A stretch of DNA of 64,000 bases, taken from NCBI RefSeq assembly GCF_022965805.1, contig NC_133114.1, positions 5,290,261 to 5,354,260 on the forward strand. The letters are read 5' to 3'. The notes under the pieces are model-generated. The model searched no databases, was not told where the DNA came from, and was given only the letters and a program-made list of their open reading frames with translations. Position numbers and translations under genes: made by a program. This DNA comes from Primulina eburnea (taxonomy: Eukaryota; Streptophyta; Magnoliopsida; Lamiales; Gesneriaceae). Shown piece after piece: positions 1-9,300 of this stretch (its first letter is position 1; every line of letters starts with the position of its first letter).

Positions 1-218
1 TGCTATAGGTGAGCAAAATATCATTGATGATTCATAATCGAGCTCGTTCACGAACTTTTCGAGCAAACTCGACAAAAATTTGATTCGTATTCGAATTTAT
101 CGAACAAGAACCGAACTAGAACATGTTGGAACTTTTTTCGAGCCGAACTCAAGCCAAAATTATTTTGTTCGATAGTTTGAGAGCCGCTTGCGAGCCTTAA
201 TATTTTATTAATATAATA

Positions 219-263
<45 letters not shown>

Positions 264-522
264 CGAGCTTTCGGACGTTTCGAGCTTTCAAACCATCATT
301 GTCGAACCTTACTATCTGAACAATAGTCGAATAGCTCATAAATAGGATCGAATATTTGGATTCGAAATTGAACTCAAACTTTTTTTCGAGCCGAACTCGA
401 GCAAAAAAAAAAAAAAAAAGCTTCGAATAGAGCTCGTATTTGAATATAATTAATTCGAACTGAATTCAAGCATTAAGTTTTTACTAATATTCAGCTCGAT
501 TTAGTTCGTTTACACCCCTAGT
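1..522. repeat. Interspersed repeat rich in TTCGAGC / GAGCCGAACTCGA words
   Basis: The stretch is filled with variations of TTCGAGC, CGAACTCGAGC and GAACTTTTTTCGAGC. It ends near 522 with TTACACCCCTA, whose reverse complement AGGGGTGTAA is a common terminus of non-autonomous plant repeats of this composition. The left end is probably outside the window. No coding potential is seen. The class is not certain. Confidence 0.4.
223..261. repeat. (TA)n microsatellite
   Basis: About 19 uninterrupted TA dinucleotides lie inside the AT-rich part of the preceding repeat. Confidence 0.9.
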
Positions 523-1509
523 CAAGATATTCTATAAAGCTTCAGTACTAAATGATTATGCATCTTTGACTAATGAGAGAACAAACTTCTTGAACGAAAA
601 ATGAGAATATATTTAAAACAAAATTAAAAGATGAACATTATTATAACATTCAAGAATGAAATTCAAATGAAGAAAACCATGACAAGCGCAACTGTCCTAA
701 GGGATGTGGTAACATATTGAAATCATCAATGGAGAAGCCAACCTCAAAGGTCAGACTATGTCGTGGATGTGGGGTTGATGTGTGTCACATGACAAGGGGA
801 AATGTCCAATTTGCATGACTAATATGTGTCGATTAATTTTGTGATTGTTTTATAATTTTGTTTACAAACTAATTTATTTCATTTAATTTTTTAAATACGA
901 AGATGTGTATATTACCAGATCCACTGCATATAATAATCATAACAACAATTATGACACAGATGCAGAAGATTTTGCATATATAGTTGGTACTATAAATATT
1001 TAATTTTATCAAGTTATATTGGTTCATTGAAAAATTGACGTCAATAATACACTGAACATGCCACCCCTCGACATTTTTAACGATTTTAATTTCTTTCAAA
1101 TATATATTTTTTTTAAAAAGTAAATAAATACTAACTAAAAACGAGAGAATAAAATCTGGAAAAAAAATGTGTGAATCTGCTCGATATACAACACTCACCA
1201 AAGCTCTAAATAGCTAAATCAATTCAACACTCAGATTCTTGGAGCTGCAATTTTATGTGGTCTTGTTTTCATCTTTATACATACATTAATAATTTTTTCT
1301 TTTTCATATGTAAATTGTAATATTTTTTGTTTTTACCACCAGCAGGATACACAGGAGTTTTGTGGGATATTTTTAAATTAAACACAAGCTTTTTATTGTT
1401 ACCTAACGGTGGGAGATGAAGATCAACATATATCAATCCATTGTCAAAGATGAAGAAATATTATGCCTAAAGATTTAAAGAAACAAATAACTTAGTATTA
1501 AATTTTTTC
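523..1509. other. AT-rich non-genic stretch
   Basis: No convincing coding region, RNA gene or terminal repeat is seen. Open frames here are short, low-complexity and begin at non-ATG codons. Confidence 0.5.
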
Positions 1510-1860
1510 TCCAATTTCTTTCGTACTTATTCCCATGGATGAGCCCATCCAAATTGAGCTCACATCAGATCGATGGGCCCCGGCCCATCTTTAGTCAAGG
1601 TAGAAGTCCCATGACAGGCCAAATATTCTCTTATAAATATCAGGTTTGAGTGTCCAACTCATTCATTCAATATATTATTTTTCAGTAGCACCCTTAGCTC
1701 CTCCCTCTTATATCATCAGTCTCTGACTTGAGCGTCGGAGGAGCTACGCCGAGAAACCCTCCTGGCCTCCTTCTAACGATCTTATTCGTGATTTCAGGCT
1801 CAGGGTCTGCGTCTGGACTAGTTACACTTGTTGGAATCGAACCTTAAATTTCTCGTGAGT
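1510..1860 (+). repeat. Probable gypsy LTR remnant
   Basis: A TATAAATA box near 1634 is followed about 100 bases later by CTGACTTGAGCGTCGGAGG and a GC-richer stretch ending near a GTGAGTATC. This word order (TATA, then TTGAGCGTCGGAG, then a CCTCCTGGCCTCC-type stretch) is typical of the R/U5 part of plant Ty3/gypsy LTRs. No partner LTR or internal domain adjoins, so it is a fragment or a solo LTR with eroded ends. Confidence 0.4.
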
Positions 1861-2351
1861 ATCACATACCTTTCAAAAAAGTAAACTGTATTCCATGTCT
1901 TTCCTTTAGCTGCTACTTCACACTGAAAAGCATTGTCAAAGTGGCGAACTTTACTGATGACGCCGAAATCTTACGCTAGTAAATGTGATTAGGTTAATAA
2001 AACCTTTTTTAGCAATTTAAGTTGTGGTTCGTTTCACAATTTTATTTGAATTTTGAATTTTGTTGTGATGAAAAGTTTGTTTTCCCTTTTGTACGATGAT
2101 GGATTGGTAATTGTACATGGAAACATCAGACTTGTTTTGTGGATGATTTTCAATTTTTATTTTCTTGTGTGGTTAGTGTAGTTATTTTCTTTATCCACGA
2201 ATGAAAAATTGAAATGGTGTTGTTTGATTTTTGTGGAGGTATATTTCGTTTTTATTTCTTGTAATATTAGTGGAAGAAAAGATTTCAAAATATGCTTTAG
2301 AATTAGTAACATCACATCACCCGTCAAAACTAAATTGTATGGACATGAAAC
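1861..2351. other. AT-rich non-genic stretch
   Basis: Nothing recognisable is seen. It runs up to the ATGGG target site of the next element. Confidence 0.5.
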
Positions 2352-2356
2352 ATGGG

Positions 2357-3105
2357 TGATGTAACTCGGGCGAAATGGTCGAGTCGGGTCGAGAACTCTA
2401 CCGGGTAAACTATCAAAAATATCGAAGGAAATATGAGTTAGACGCTGGACCTAGATTATGACTTCTTGAATACTTTGAGGGACCTGCGAACAAGAAAAAT
2501 AATCACGTGAATGGGCGCCGGAAGGGTGTCCGGCGTAACCACTCCGATGCTTAAGTCAGCAGAGTACTCAAGCAATAAAACCAATGTAGTCAAGTGATGG
2601 CTGTGATGATTGGTGTGTAATAAATGAGAGTATTAAATGTCAATTAATATCTGAGTCGATGATAAATGCGAATAAGAAACCTGGTATTTATAGTAGAGGA
2701 AGCAATGATGAACTCGTTTTTTGTGTGTGGGCATTAAATATAGTAGGGTGGCTGATTGTACCCTATTATTCTGACATGTCAAATCATACGCTAATCATGT
2801 CTCATCTGTCCTGTCAACCATTAATATTAATCAGGGATAGGTAGGCGGTATGTGTAATCTATCAAGTCAACGCAATTAAATGCTTCCCCCGCATCGAGGT
2901 GGCAGAAGAGAGAACTTCTCGGATAACCGCGCCAGAACTCGGGCGTCATGTTCTAGGCGAACCCACGACCCAGGATATGAGTGTTTGTTGTCACATTCAA
3001 CATGAAAATATTCTGCCCTGTCCCGGGCACCATTCACGGGCATGCCCCATGATCCGAGAGATCCCGGGACCTATCAATGTTCCGGGACATATCGGGGCAT
3101 CATCA
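2357..3105 (-). repeat. 3' LTR of the Tat element (749 bp)
   Basis: It matches 13481-14939 once the MITE and its 8-bp duplication are removed, and both copies are then exactly 749 bp. A minus-strand TATA box (CTATAAATA) lies at about 2685-2693. The adjoining polypurine tract on the internal side confirms that this is the 3' LTR of a minus-strand element. Confidence 0.95.
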
Positions 3106-3115
3106 CTCCCTCCTT
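3106..3115 (-). promoter_or_regulatory. Polypurine tract of the Tat element
   Basis: On the minus strand the bases next to the 3' LTR read AAGGAGGGAG, a typical plus-strand DNA priming tract. Confidence 0.8.
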
Positions 3116-3470
3116 AAATAGTCGGGCTAGAGTCTACTCGCTGTCCCGATTGGTCCCATGTGCCTGGTCAGGAAAATCACTTTAACACACTTATTTTCTG
3201 GGCTGGCTGTAGTGTACTGACTGATACTCGTACGTTGTCGAGACACGTCTTATATTGCAACCTTATCCAAAGCGTTTTATGCTCTTGAGGATGATCATCG
3301 TAATATTTTGATATTTATGCACGTCTTTTCAACTGTTTGGTACAACTTCCAATATCCATCTTAACCGTCCATGTATCAAGAAATCAACGGTTGTGACTAG
3401 CCCCTTACTCCTATATATAGCAACATCCTCTCTAGAATTACATCAACCAGCTTTTTATTTGGAAAATCAA
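3116..3470. other. Spacer and putative promoter region of the first antisense ORF
   Basis: This lies between the 3' LTR and the ORF at 3471. No coding region is seen. A TATA-like box sits near its right end. Confidence 0.5.
3412..3419 (+). promoter_or_regulatory. TATA box of the 3471 ORF
   Basis: TATATATA lies about 55 bases upstream of the ATG at 3471, in a plausible position for a short 5' leader. Comparable boxes stand before the related ORFs at 4399 and 63454. Confidence 0.5.
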
Positions 3471-3887
3471 ATGGCGAGTTCAAGTAACCCAAAGACTCTT
3501 GACATGAAGGAAGTTTCGCATGAATTATCCGAGAAGAGAAAAGCTGAGATGGAAGATGAAGCGTTCCAAAAAATTATCCACTACTGGGAAAAGCTCCAGA
3601 AATTACAATTTATTTACGAAACCGGGGAAGCTAATGCTTCGAGACTGGTGGTAAAGATGGAGAAGTACCGGGAACGCCTGAATGTTACCGAGAAGGTGAA
3701 CATCTTCGAAGGCGACTATGTATACCAACTGATGCTGTTCAAGGAGAGGAAAATCCTGTCGGACATCACGGGCTCCGATAGCTTCCTCAAGACGTCCACC
3801 AGTGAGTTAAGAAAATGGAGGACCATGTGGACATTTTTTGTAGAGGAAGAATACTTCGATATAATCCGCAGAAATGCACTTAAGTAA
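3471..3887 (+). CDS. Small antisense ORF in Tat element, unknown family (138 aa)
   Basis: I do not recognise a named domain. The ATG at 3471 (MASSSNPKT) is preferred to earlier codons because it follows a TATA box by about 55 bases and because the related ORFs start with similar Ser-rich N-termini. The protein is charged and probably helical: an acidic/basic stretch at about 20-60, then a conserved core ending in VYQLMLFKERK and SFLKTSTSELRKW, then an aromatic acidic tail. The same core occurs at 63454-63933 (LYQLMLRKELETL, SFCKTSSS) and in broken form at 4399-4845. AATAAAATTC overlaps or follows the stop. It lies antisense between integrase and the 3' LTR of a retrotransposon. It is intact although the element's gag-pol is not. 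Function unknown. Confidence 0.6.
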   Translation: MASSSNPKTLDMKEVSHELSEKRKAEMEDEAFQKIIHYWEKLQKLQFIYETGEANASRLVVKMEKYRERLNVTEKVNIFEGDYVYQLMLFKERKILSDITGSDSFLKTSTSELRKWRTMWTFFVEEEYFDIIRRNALK

Positions 3888-4354
3888 ATAAAATTCCTCT
3901 TTTGTTCACCTCTGCTCTTTACTTTTGAGGCCTTGATTTAATTTCCACCATTGGGTGCACACTATTAATTTGAATAAGATACCTGATTAATAATCGAAAT
4001 GATCGATTAAAAGACTGGCTCTAATATACCGGGCTTAGAACACCATGCCGGGTCTTCATACTTATCGAGATGGTGATGAGATGTCAGGGCTTCTAATCTT
4101 CCGAACCATGGTGTTGTCATAATTATGCGTGAATCATCATTAAATCCTACCTGAAAAAAACTTCTCATATTCCGAGACGCTTCGGTAACCGCATGCGCCT
4201 TCTTGCATGCCTGTTGTGACTTTCGAGGCATTTACCAATCATCTACGTGTATGTATATTAATTGTCTCGATAAACTCTTCTTCTTCAAATAAATGATAGT
4301 ATGCTTCGATTAACCTGAGACCCTTCGAATTTCTTCGCATTAAATGCCCCCCTC

Positions 4355-4362
4355 TATAAATA
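4355..4362 (+). promoter_or_regulatory. TATA box of the 4399 pseudogene
   Basis: TATAAATA lies about 40 bases before the ATG at 4399. Confidence 0.45.
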
Positions 4363-4398
4363 AGCCTGTCAGTGAAATGCATCGGCATTAGCAGAATA

Positions 4399-4845
4399 AT
4401 GTCGAGCTCAAGCGATTCTAGTACTTGCAGCAGTACCGTTTCCTCCATTGGTGCACAGAGTCAGATACCGACCGAGTTGCGCCCTTACGTGGAGAATTTC
4501 AAGAGGACTGTTGACGAGTAAATCCTGGCCAAGGTCATGTGTACTTGGCACAAACTTCAATTCATCGGCCTCTTACTCCTAAACGGTGCGGTCCTTACCC
4601 GTGCTCAAAGGTTAGTAATGAGAAAATACAGACGAGAGCTAGGGGTAGCTCGAATTGCAGATTTGTTGACTGATCAGAATCTACTGCATGCCATGTTATG
4701 GAAGGAATGACATCATTTAAACAAGATCTCGAACACCGAGTCCTTCACTAACCTTCATATCCAGGAAATGACCGACTGGATGGACGAATGGAAAGGTTGT
4801 GTGGCCTCTGAAATATCTGTAATACGACGCCGACCATTTCCTTAA
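4399..4845 (+). pseudogene. Broken relative of the 3471 small ORF
   Basis: Reading from the ATG at 4399 (MSSSSDSST), the frame stays aligned with the small-ORF family for 149 codons but is cut by TAA at 4519-4521 and TGA at 4708-4710. Recognisable family features remain: a Ser-rich start, KYRRELGV (compare KYRERLNV at 3471), LLHAMLWKE (compare YQLMLFKER), a SFT segment and a Trp-rich acidic end (DWMDEWKG). The stop is followed by AATAAAATTC, as in the 3471 copy, so the two probably arose by duplication inside the element and then diverged strongly. It is not expected to make a full protein. Confidence 0.6.
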
Positions 4846-5486
4846 TAAAATTCTTAATTATTGCCTCTTGTGTTCTTTTGATTTTCTGCAAGTGGATTAA
4901 CATGAACAGACCTAATAATAATTAATAATCGACAAGTTGAAAAGATTGGTTTAAACTTAACATAGGAGGTCGGGGCCTCATATTCCCGGGCCACCAAATA
5001 AAATGCTAGGGGCTTTATCTCTCCCAGGCTTATGGATAGAATGCCGGGTCTTCATTTCTCCCGGGTTGGAAATTATTTTCTTATTCGCGTTCCCCGGGTA
5101 ATCAATGTATATTCATAATGACAAACTTCCTGATGACGTATTGTCAGAGTTTGTATGTATTCCAGGCAAGTAAATAATCATGGCGTCTCGATTCCAGCAC
5201 CTGTCTTTTCAAATTTCCCGCCTAATCATGCCGCTCAATTTCCGAGGCTAATCTGGCCCGTCCAATCTATTTCGGATCGACGGTACATATTTCTTTTACC
5301 CCTATATATAGCAGTTCATCGATTTTCCCAAAAAATCACTTGCAAATTCATTTTGTAGCGAAGCCCTGCCAAATTCTTCTTTCAGGCCTTCTGTTACGTA
5401 GATCTCTCCGGCTACCAACCACTACTTTCGCTCCTTTTCAGTAAGTTTTTCTTTTCCCATATCTTATTTACCCCTTCTTTTCCATC
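4846..5486. other. Spacer and upstream region of the 5487 gene
   Basis: No coding region is supported. It contains several CCCGGG/CCGGGT words like those across the whole element, and a TATA-like CTATATATA at 5302-5310. Confidence 0.5.
5302..5310 (+). promoter_or_regulatory. TATA-like box upstream of the antisense gene
   Basis: CTATATATA lies about 180 bases before the ATG at 5487. The sequence ACCCCTATATATAGCA resembles ACTCCTATATATAGCA at 3405-3421, so the promoters of the two antisense transcription units look related. Confidence 0.45.
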
Positions 5487-7718
5487 ATGTCCAACTCTAC
5501 CTCTTCTACCTCCGGTAAGAATGTTAGAGGTCGATCGGAGGACAATTCCCCCACCCCTTCCGAACAATCTGTTCAAATTCCGAGGGGTGTTCCTACTGTT
5601 TCTTCTCGACCCTTACCCAAGAAGGCTGCTAAAGCGTCTTCCTCCCGACGTCTGGGTTCCCCGAGTAAGGGGAAAGAGAAAATGACAGGGCCCTTTTGGT
5701 TTTCCACTGTGACCTCCACCCTTCGCCCGAGTAGCTTAGGAGAAATCCGATCTCTGGGATCTATTCCCTCCTCTTATAAAATCAGAATTCCCGGACCGAA
5801 CGATCACCCCGATACCCCTCCCCTCGGATACCATGCCTTCTTTCTTGAGCAGCTTAAGAGTGATCTCCGCTTCCCGGTACATCACTTCTTTGAAAGAGTT
5901 GCTCGATTTTTTAATCTCCCTCTTAATCATCTTCATCCTAATGCTTTCCGTATTATGGCAGCTACCTTCGTCTTGTTCCGTGTGAAACTTATTCCTATTA
6001 ACTCCTCCATCTTCCATTATTTCTATTCTTGCCGATTCAATGATGGGGTTTTCTCTTTTATGGCCCGGATGCATTACCGGTTTCTAACTGACATCCCCTC
6101 CTCCTTGAAGGGATGGAAAACAAAATTCTTCTTTCTTCGATTTCCGACTCTTCCGACTTGCGCCTTGGGCTTTCTGTCTTCTATGCCCAACCAACCCGAA
6201 CTTCCACGAGATTTCAAGCTTCTCCCCCCTTTCACCCATGCCTGGGACGCTTTGGGAAAGCAATCCTTCTTATCCTCGGTGCTGATCGGGTCGAATAATC
6301 TGGTTTATTATGGGATCGGGTCCTGGCATGAAGACCCTGTAGATCAGATCATTGATGAGTTTGATCAACCCGGGTAACAGGCGGGTAAATTGCTTTTCTC
6401 GGTTTTCTTATTTTTTTCGCAGATTCATCTTTCTGATTCATTGTGTCTCTGGTGTAGCCGAAGAAGATATGATCAGAGCGAGCTTTCAAGAGGCTGCCGC
6501 CAAGAGGAAAGCGGAGCAAAAGAAAATTAGGGCGGAGAAAAGGGCTAGGGAGGCCCAAAAACAGGAGGAGCGCCAAGCCAGGGAGGCAGCCAAGGCCTGT
6601 GAAGTGGAACAACGCCGAGCCAGGGAGATAGCTGATGCTCAGGAAGCGGAAGAACGCAGAGCCAGGGAAGCAGCTGAGGCTCGGGAAGCAGAGGCTAAGG
6701 CCCGAGAGGAAGCTATTCCTCCCCGGGAGGGACCTGTCTCTTCGGGCATGGAGGAAGATTCGACCCCTCTGAATCATCGCAAGAGGAAAGCCATGACGGA
6801 GCCAGGTGTGGAGACAATAGTGGTAGAAGATGAGCCCGAGGAAGTTGCTCAATCTCCTTCTTTCGCTGGTTCTTCTGCGGGTGCTTCTATCGGGAGGCCT
6901 TTGGTTCTCCCCAATATTTTTGGGGATACTATCAGTTCAGATCTAGTGAGGATGGTTCAGGGTCTCCTTCGTCCTGATGAGGTAGCGCACCTCCAGGGAG
7001 TTCAGCCCAACATGCTTCTGAGTGAAGGAGCATCCCGGACCTTCTCTGTAAGTCTACTATATTGGCTTTTCCCTTTTGTACAATCCTTCCTGACTTCTTT
7101 CATCTCCAGGGCTTACAGATGTTAATACATGGGTATGAACGGGTGGCTAAGGTGGCAATGGGAGCTCATGCCCAAACCAAGGTCGCTAGGGAGACGCATG
7201 ACAAACTCAAGGAGGAAGTTGGCCGGATTAAGGAAATCCATGAAAATGTCCTTGCCCGGGAGAGGGCCGTCTGGCAGCAGCAAATGGACCTGATTCGGGT
7301 TGAATTAATTGTCGCCCGGGCAGAGATACAAACGGCTAAGGAAGAGGCGGAATCCTCCCGGGTTCGTGCTGAGGATTTCGAGGCTGTTGCTACTGAGGCC
7401 CGGGCAGAGGCGCAGGCAGCCAGAGAAGAAGCAGAATATTCCCGGGTTAGGGCTGAGGACTTTCAGGCGGCCGTGACCCTTATAAAGAATACTCAGGCAG
7501 AACAAATGTCGTATTTTCTGAAGTCCCCTGAGTTTAAGAAAATGCTGGCCGAGAAGGCCTTTCCATACTTTGAGCAGGGCTTCAACAAGTGCCTGGAGCA
7601 ATTTGAGGAGGTGGGTCTGGTTCCGGCCGACATGGAGGATTTTCTGGATTTGGAGAAGGCCGCTGCATCCCTTCCTGATGATGATGAAGAAAACACAGAG
7701 AAACATGACCCCCTGTAG
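5487..7718 (+). CDS. Three-exon antisense gene in Tat element, 'putative gypsy type transposon' (PF04195-like) domain
   Basis: Proposed exons are 5487-6373, 6423-7047 and 7110-7718. Both introns have GT...AG ends and the joined frame is open for 706 codons. Residues about 90-190 (GYHAFFLEQL, LRFPVHHFFE, LHPNAFRIM) match my recollection of the plant family annotated as putative gypsy-type transposon, PF04195/Transposase_28. The second and third exons give long charged coiled coils rich in EAEERRAREA and AREEAE repeats. The N-terminus is Ser/Pro rich and basic. The gene runs opposite to gag-pol and lies downstream of integrase. Antisense genes in this position are known in Tat elements such as Grande. 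No function is established and no catalytic motif is seen. It is uninterrupted while gag-pol carries several lesions. Confidence 0.75.
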
Positions 7719-7924
7719 ACTAAGTAGTTTATTTTTCTTCTATTCTCGATCTTTCGGGTACTTTGTAAATATTTCTTCTCTTTAATGAAACATAAATGCT
7801 TTGTAGTCATAAATTTTTGAATTTATTTCATCGCATGTCATGGAAAGATTCCTCGATCTTAATTTTCAAATGAGGTACGATTCCTCGGGGTAAAGTATGT
7901 CGTTAGGCTTTGAAATGTCCGGGG

Positions 7925-8165
7925 TGCGGGTCCACCGGGCCAGGGTACGGGTCCCTGTGCTTGAAAGTATAACCGGAGTACGGGCCAGGGTACGGGTCTC
8001 TGGGCTTGAAAGTATAACCGGGGTACGGGTCCACCGGGCCAGGGTACGGGTCCCTGGGCTTGAAAGTATAATTGGGGTACGGATCCACCGGGCCAGGGTA
8101 CGGGTCCCTGGGCTTGAAAGTATAACCGGGGTACGGATCCACCGGGCCAGGGTACGGGTCCCTGC
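7925..8165. repeat. 54-bp minisatellite, about 4.5 copies
   Basis: Units contain GGGTCCACCGGGCCAGGGTA then CGGGTCCCTGGGCTTGAAAG and end with TATAACCGGGGTA. Most are 54 bp and one is 45 bp, so the array stays open in some frames by length alone. It lies between the antisense gene and integrase, the 3' untranslated zone where Tat/Ogre elements often carry tandem repeats. Confidence 0.85.
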
Positions 8166-8229
8166 GCCTTATAGATACTCTTTTAAATAATCTCTTCATT
8201 TGATGTAGAAATAATAGATACAAATGTCT

Positions 8230-9234
8230 CTAAACATAATACTTCTTTAAATGAAAAGCATTCCATGTCCTTTTGAGAGTATGCCCTTGAGAATCTTCAA
8301 GATAGTAAGCTGTACCCGAGCTGACTCTCTTAATTACTTTGAATGGTCCTTCCCATTTTGCTTCTAACTTCCCTACATCACCTACTGGTTTGACTTTTTT
8401 CATAACCAAATCTCCTATCTGAAAGTCCTGTTTTCGAACACGCTTATTATAAGATTTCATTACCCTGCTGCGATAAGCTTCCATCCGGATGGCTGCTCTA
8501 TCTCTTTTTTCTTCCACAAGGTCGAGTTCAAGGGCCCGAGGTAAGTTATTGTTTTTTGAGTAGGATTCCACCCGAGCGGAAGATTGTCCGATTTCCACCG
8601 ATAAGACTGCTTCTGACCCGTAGACAAGACCATACGGGGTTTCCTGAGTGGACGATCGAGGTGTAGTTCGATAAGCCCATAAGACACTGGGTAATTCTTC
8701 TACCCAATTTCTTCCTTTCCCCTGGAGCCAAGCTTTCAAGGCTTGCACAATGATCCTGTTAGTTACCTCAGTCTGGTCATTGGCTTGAGGGTAGGCTACC
8801 GAGGTTAAATATTGCATAATCTTCATTTCTCGACACCAGGAGGTGATCTTCTTTCCTTGGAATTTTCTCCCATTGTCCGAAATTAATTTCCTTGGGATGC
8901 CATATCGACAAACAATGTTCTTCCATAAGAATTTCATGACTTCATCCTCAGTGATCCTTGCTAATGGCTCGGCCTCTACCCATTTGGAAAAATAATCCAC
9001 AGCCACCAAGAGGAACTTTTTCTGGGCACGAGCTGGTGGAAAGGGACCCACAATGTCCAAACCCCATTGGTCGAAAGGGCATGATGCAGAGATTGGTTGC
9101 ATATTGGCAGTCGGGTGATGGTGAAAATTAGAATGATGTTGACAACCCTGACATTTCTGGACGAGCCGAGCAGCATCCTGGCTCATTTGAGGCCACCAAA
9201 ATCCAACCAAAATAACCTTCCGAGATAGAGCCAT
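8230..9234 (-). pseudogene. Integrase part of Tat pol
   Basis: This would insert the element's cDNA into host DNA. The zinc-binding end (KCQGCQHH), the catalytic-core aspartates (GLDIVGPFP and LISDNGRKF) and the glutamate (DQTEVTNRI) are visible, followed by a C-terminal region with GPFKVIKRV and no chromodomain. It is in the same frame as the RT/RNase H part but separated from it by a TAA stop at 9301-9303; the codons between (LREIHEGCCGEHLGR) are still recognisable as pol. Full polyprotein expression is therefore not expected. Confidence 0.85.
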
Positions 9235-9300
9235 TCTCCCAAGGTGTTCCCCACAGCATCCCTCATGTATCTCCCGAAGAACGTATTCTGTTTCTTCTTC

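Noticed and set aside
7925..8165. CRISPR-like array
   Set aside because: Units are contiguous without unique spacers, and the setting is a plant retrotransposon.
7897..8223. Overlapping open frames with RVHRARVRVPGLES-type repeats on both strands
   Set aside because: They arise from a 54-bp minisatellite whose unit is a multiple of three; both strands are open by the same cause.
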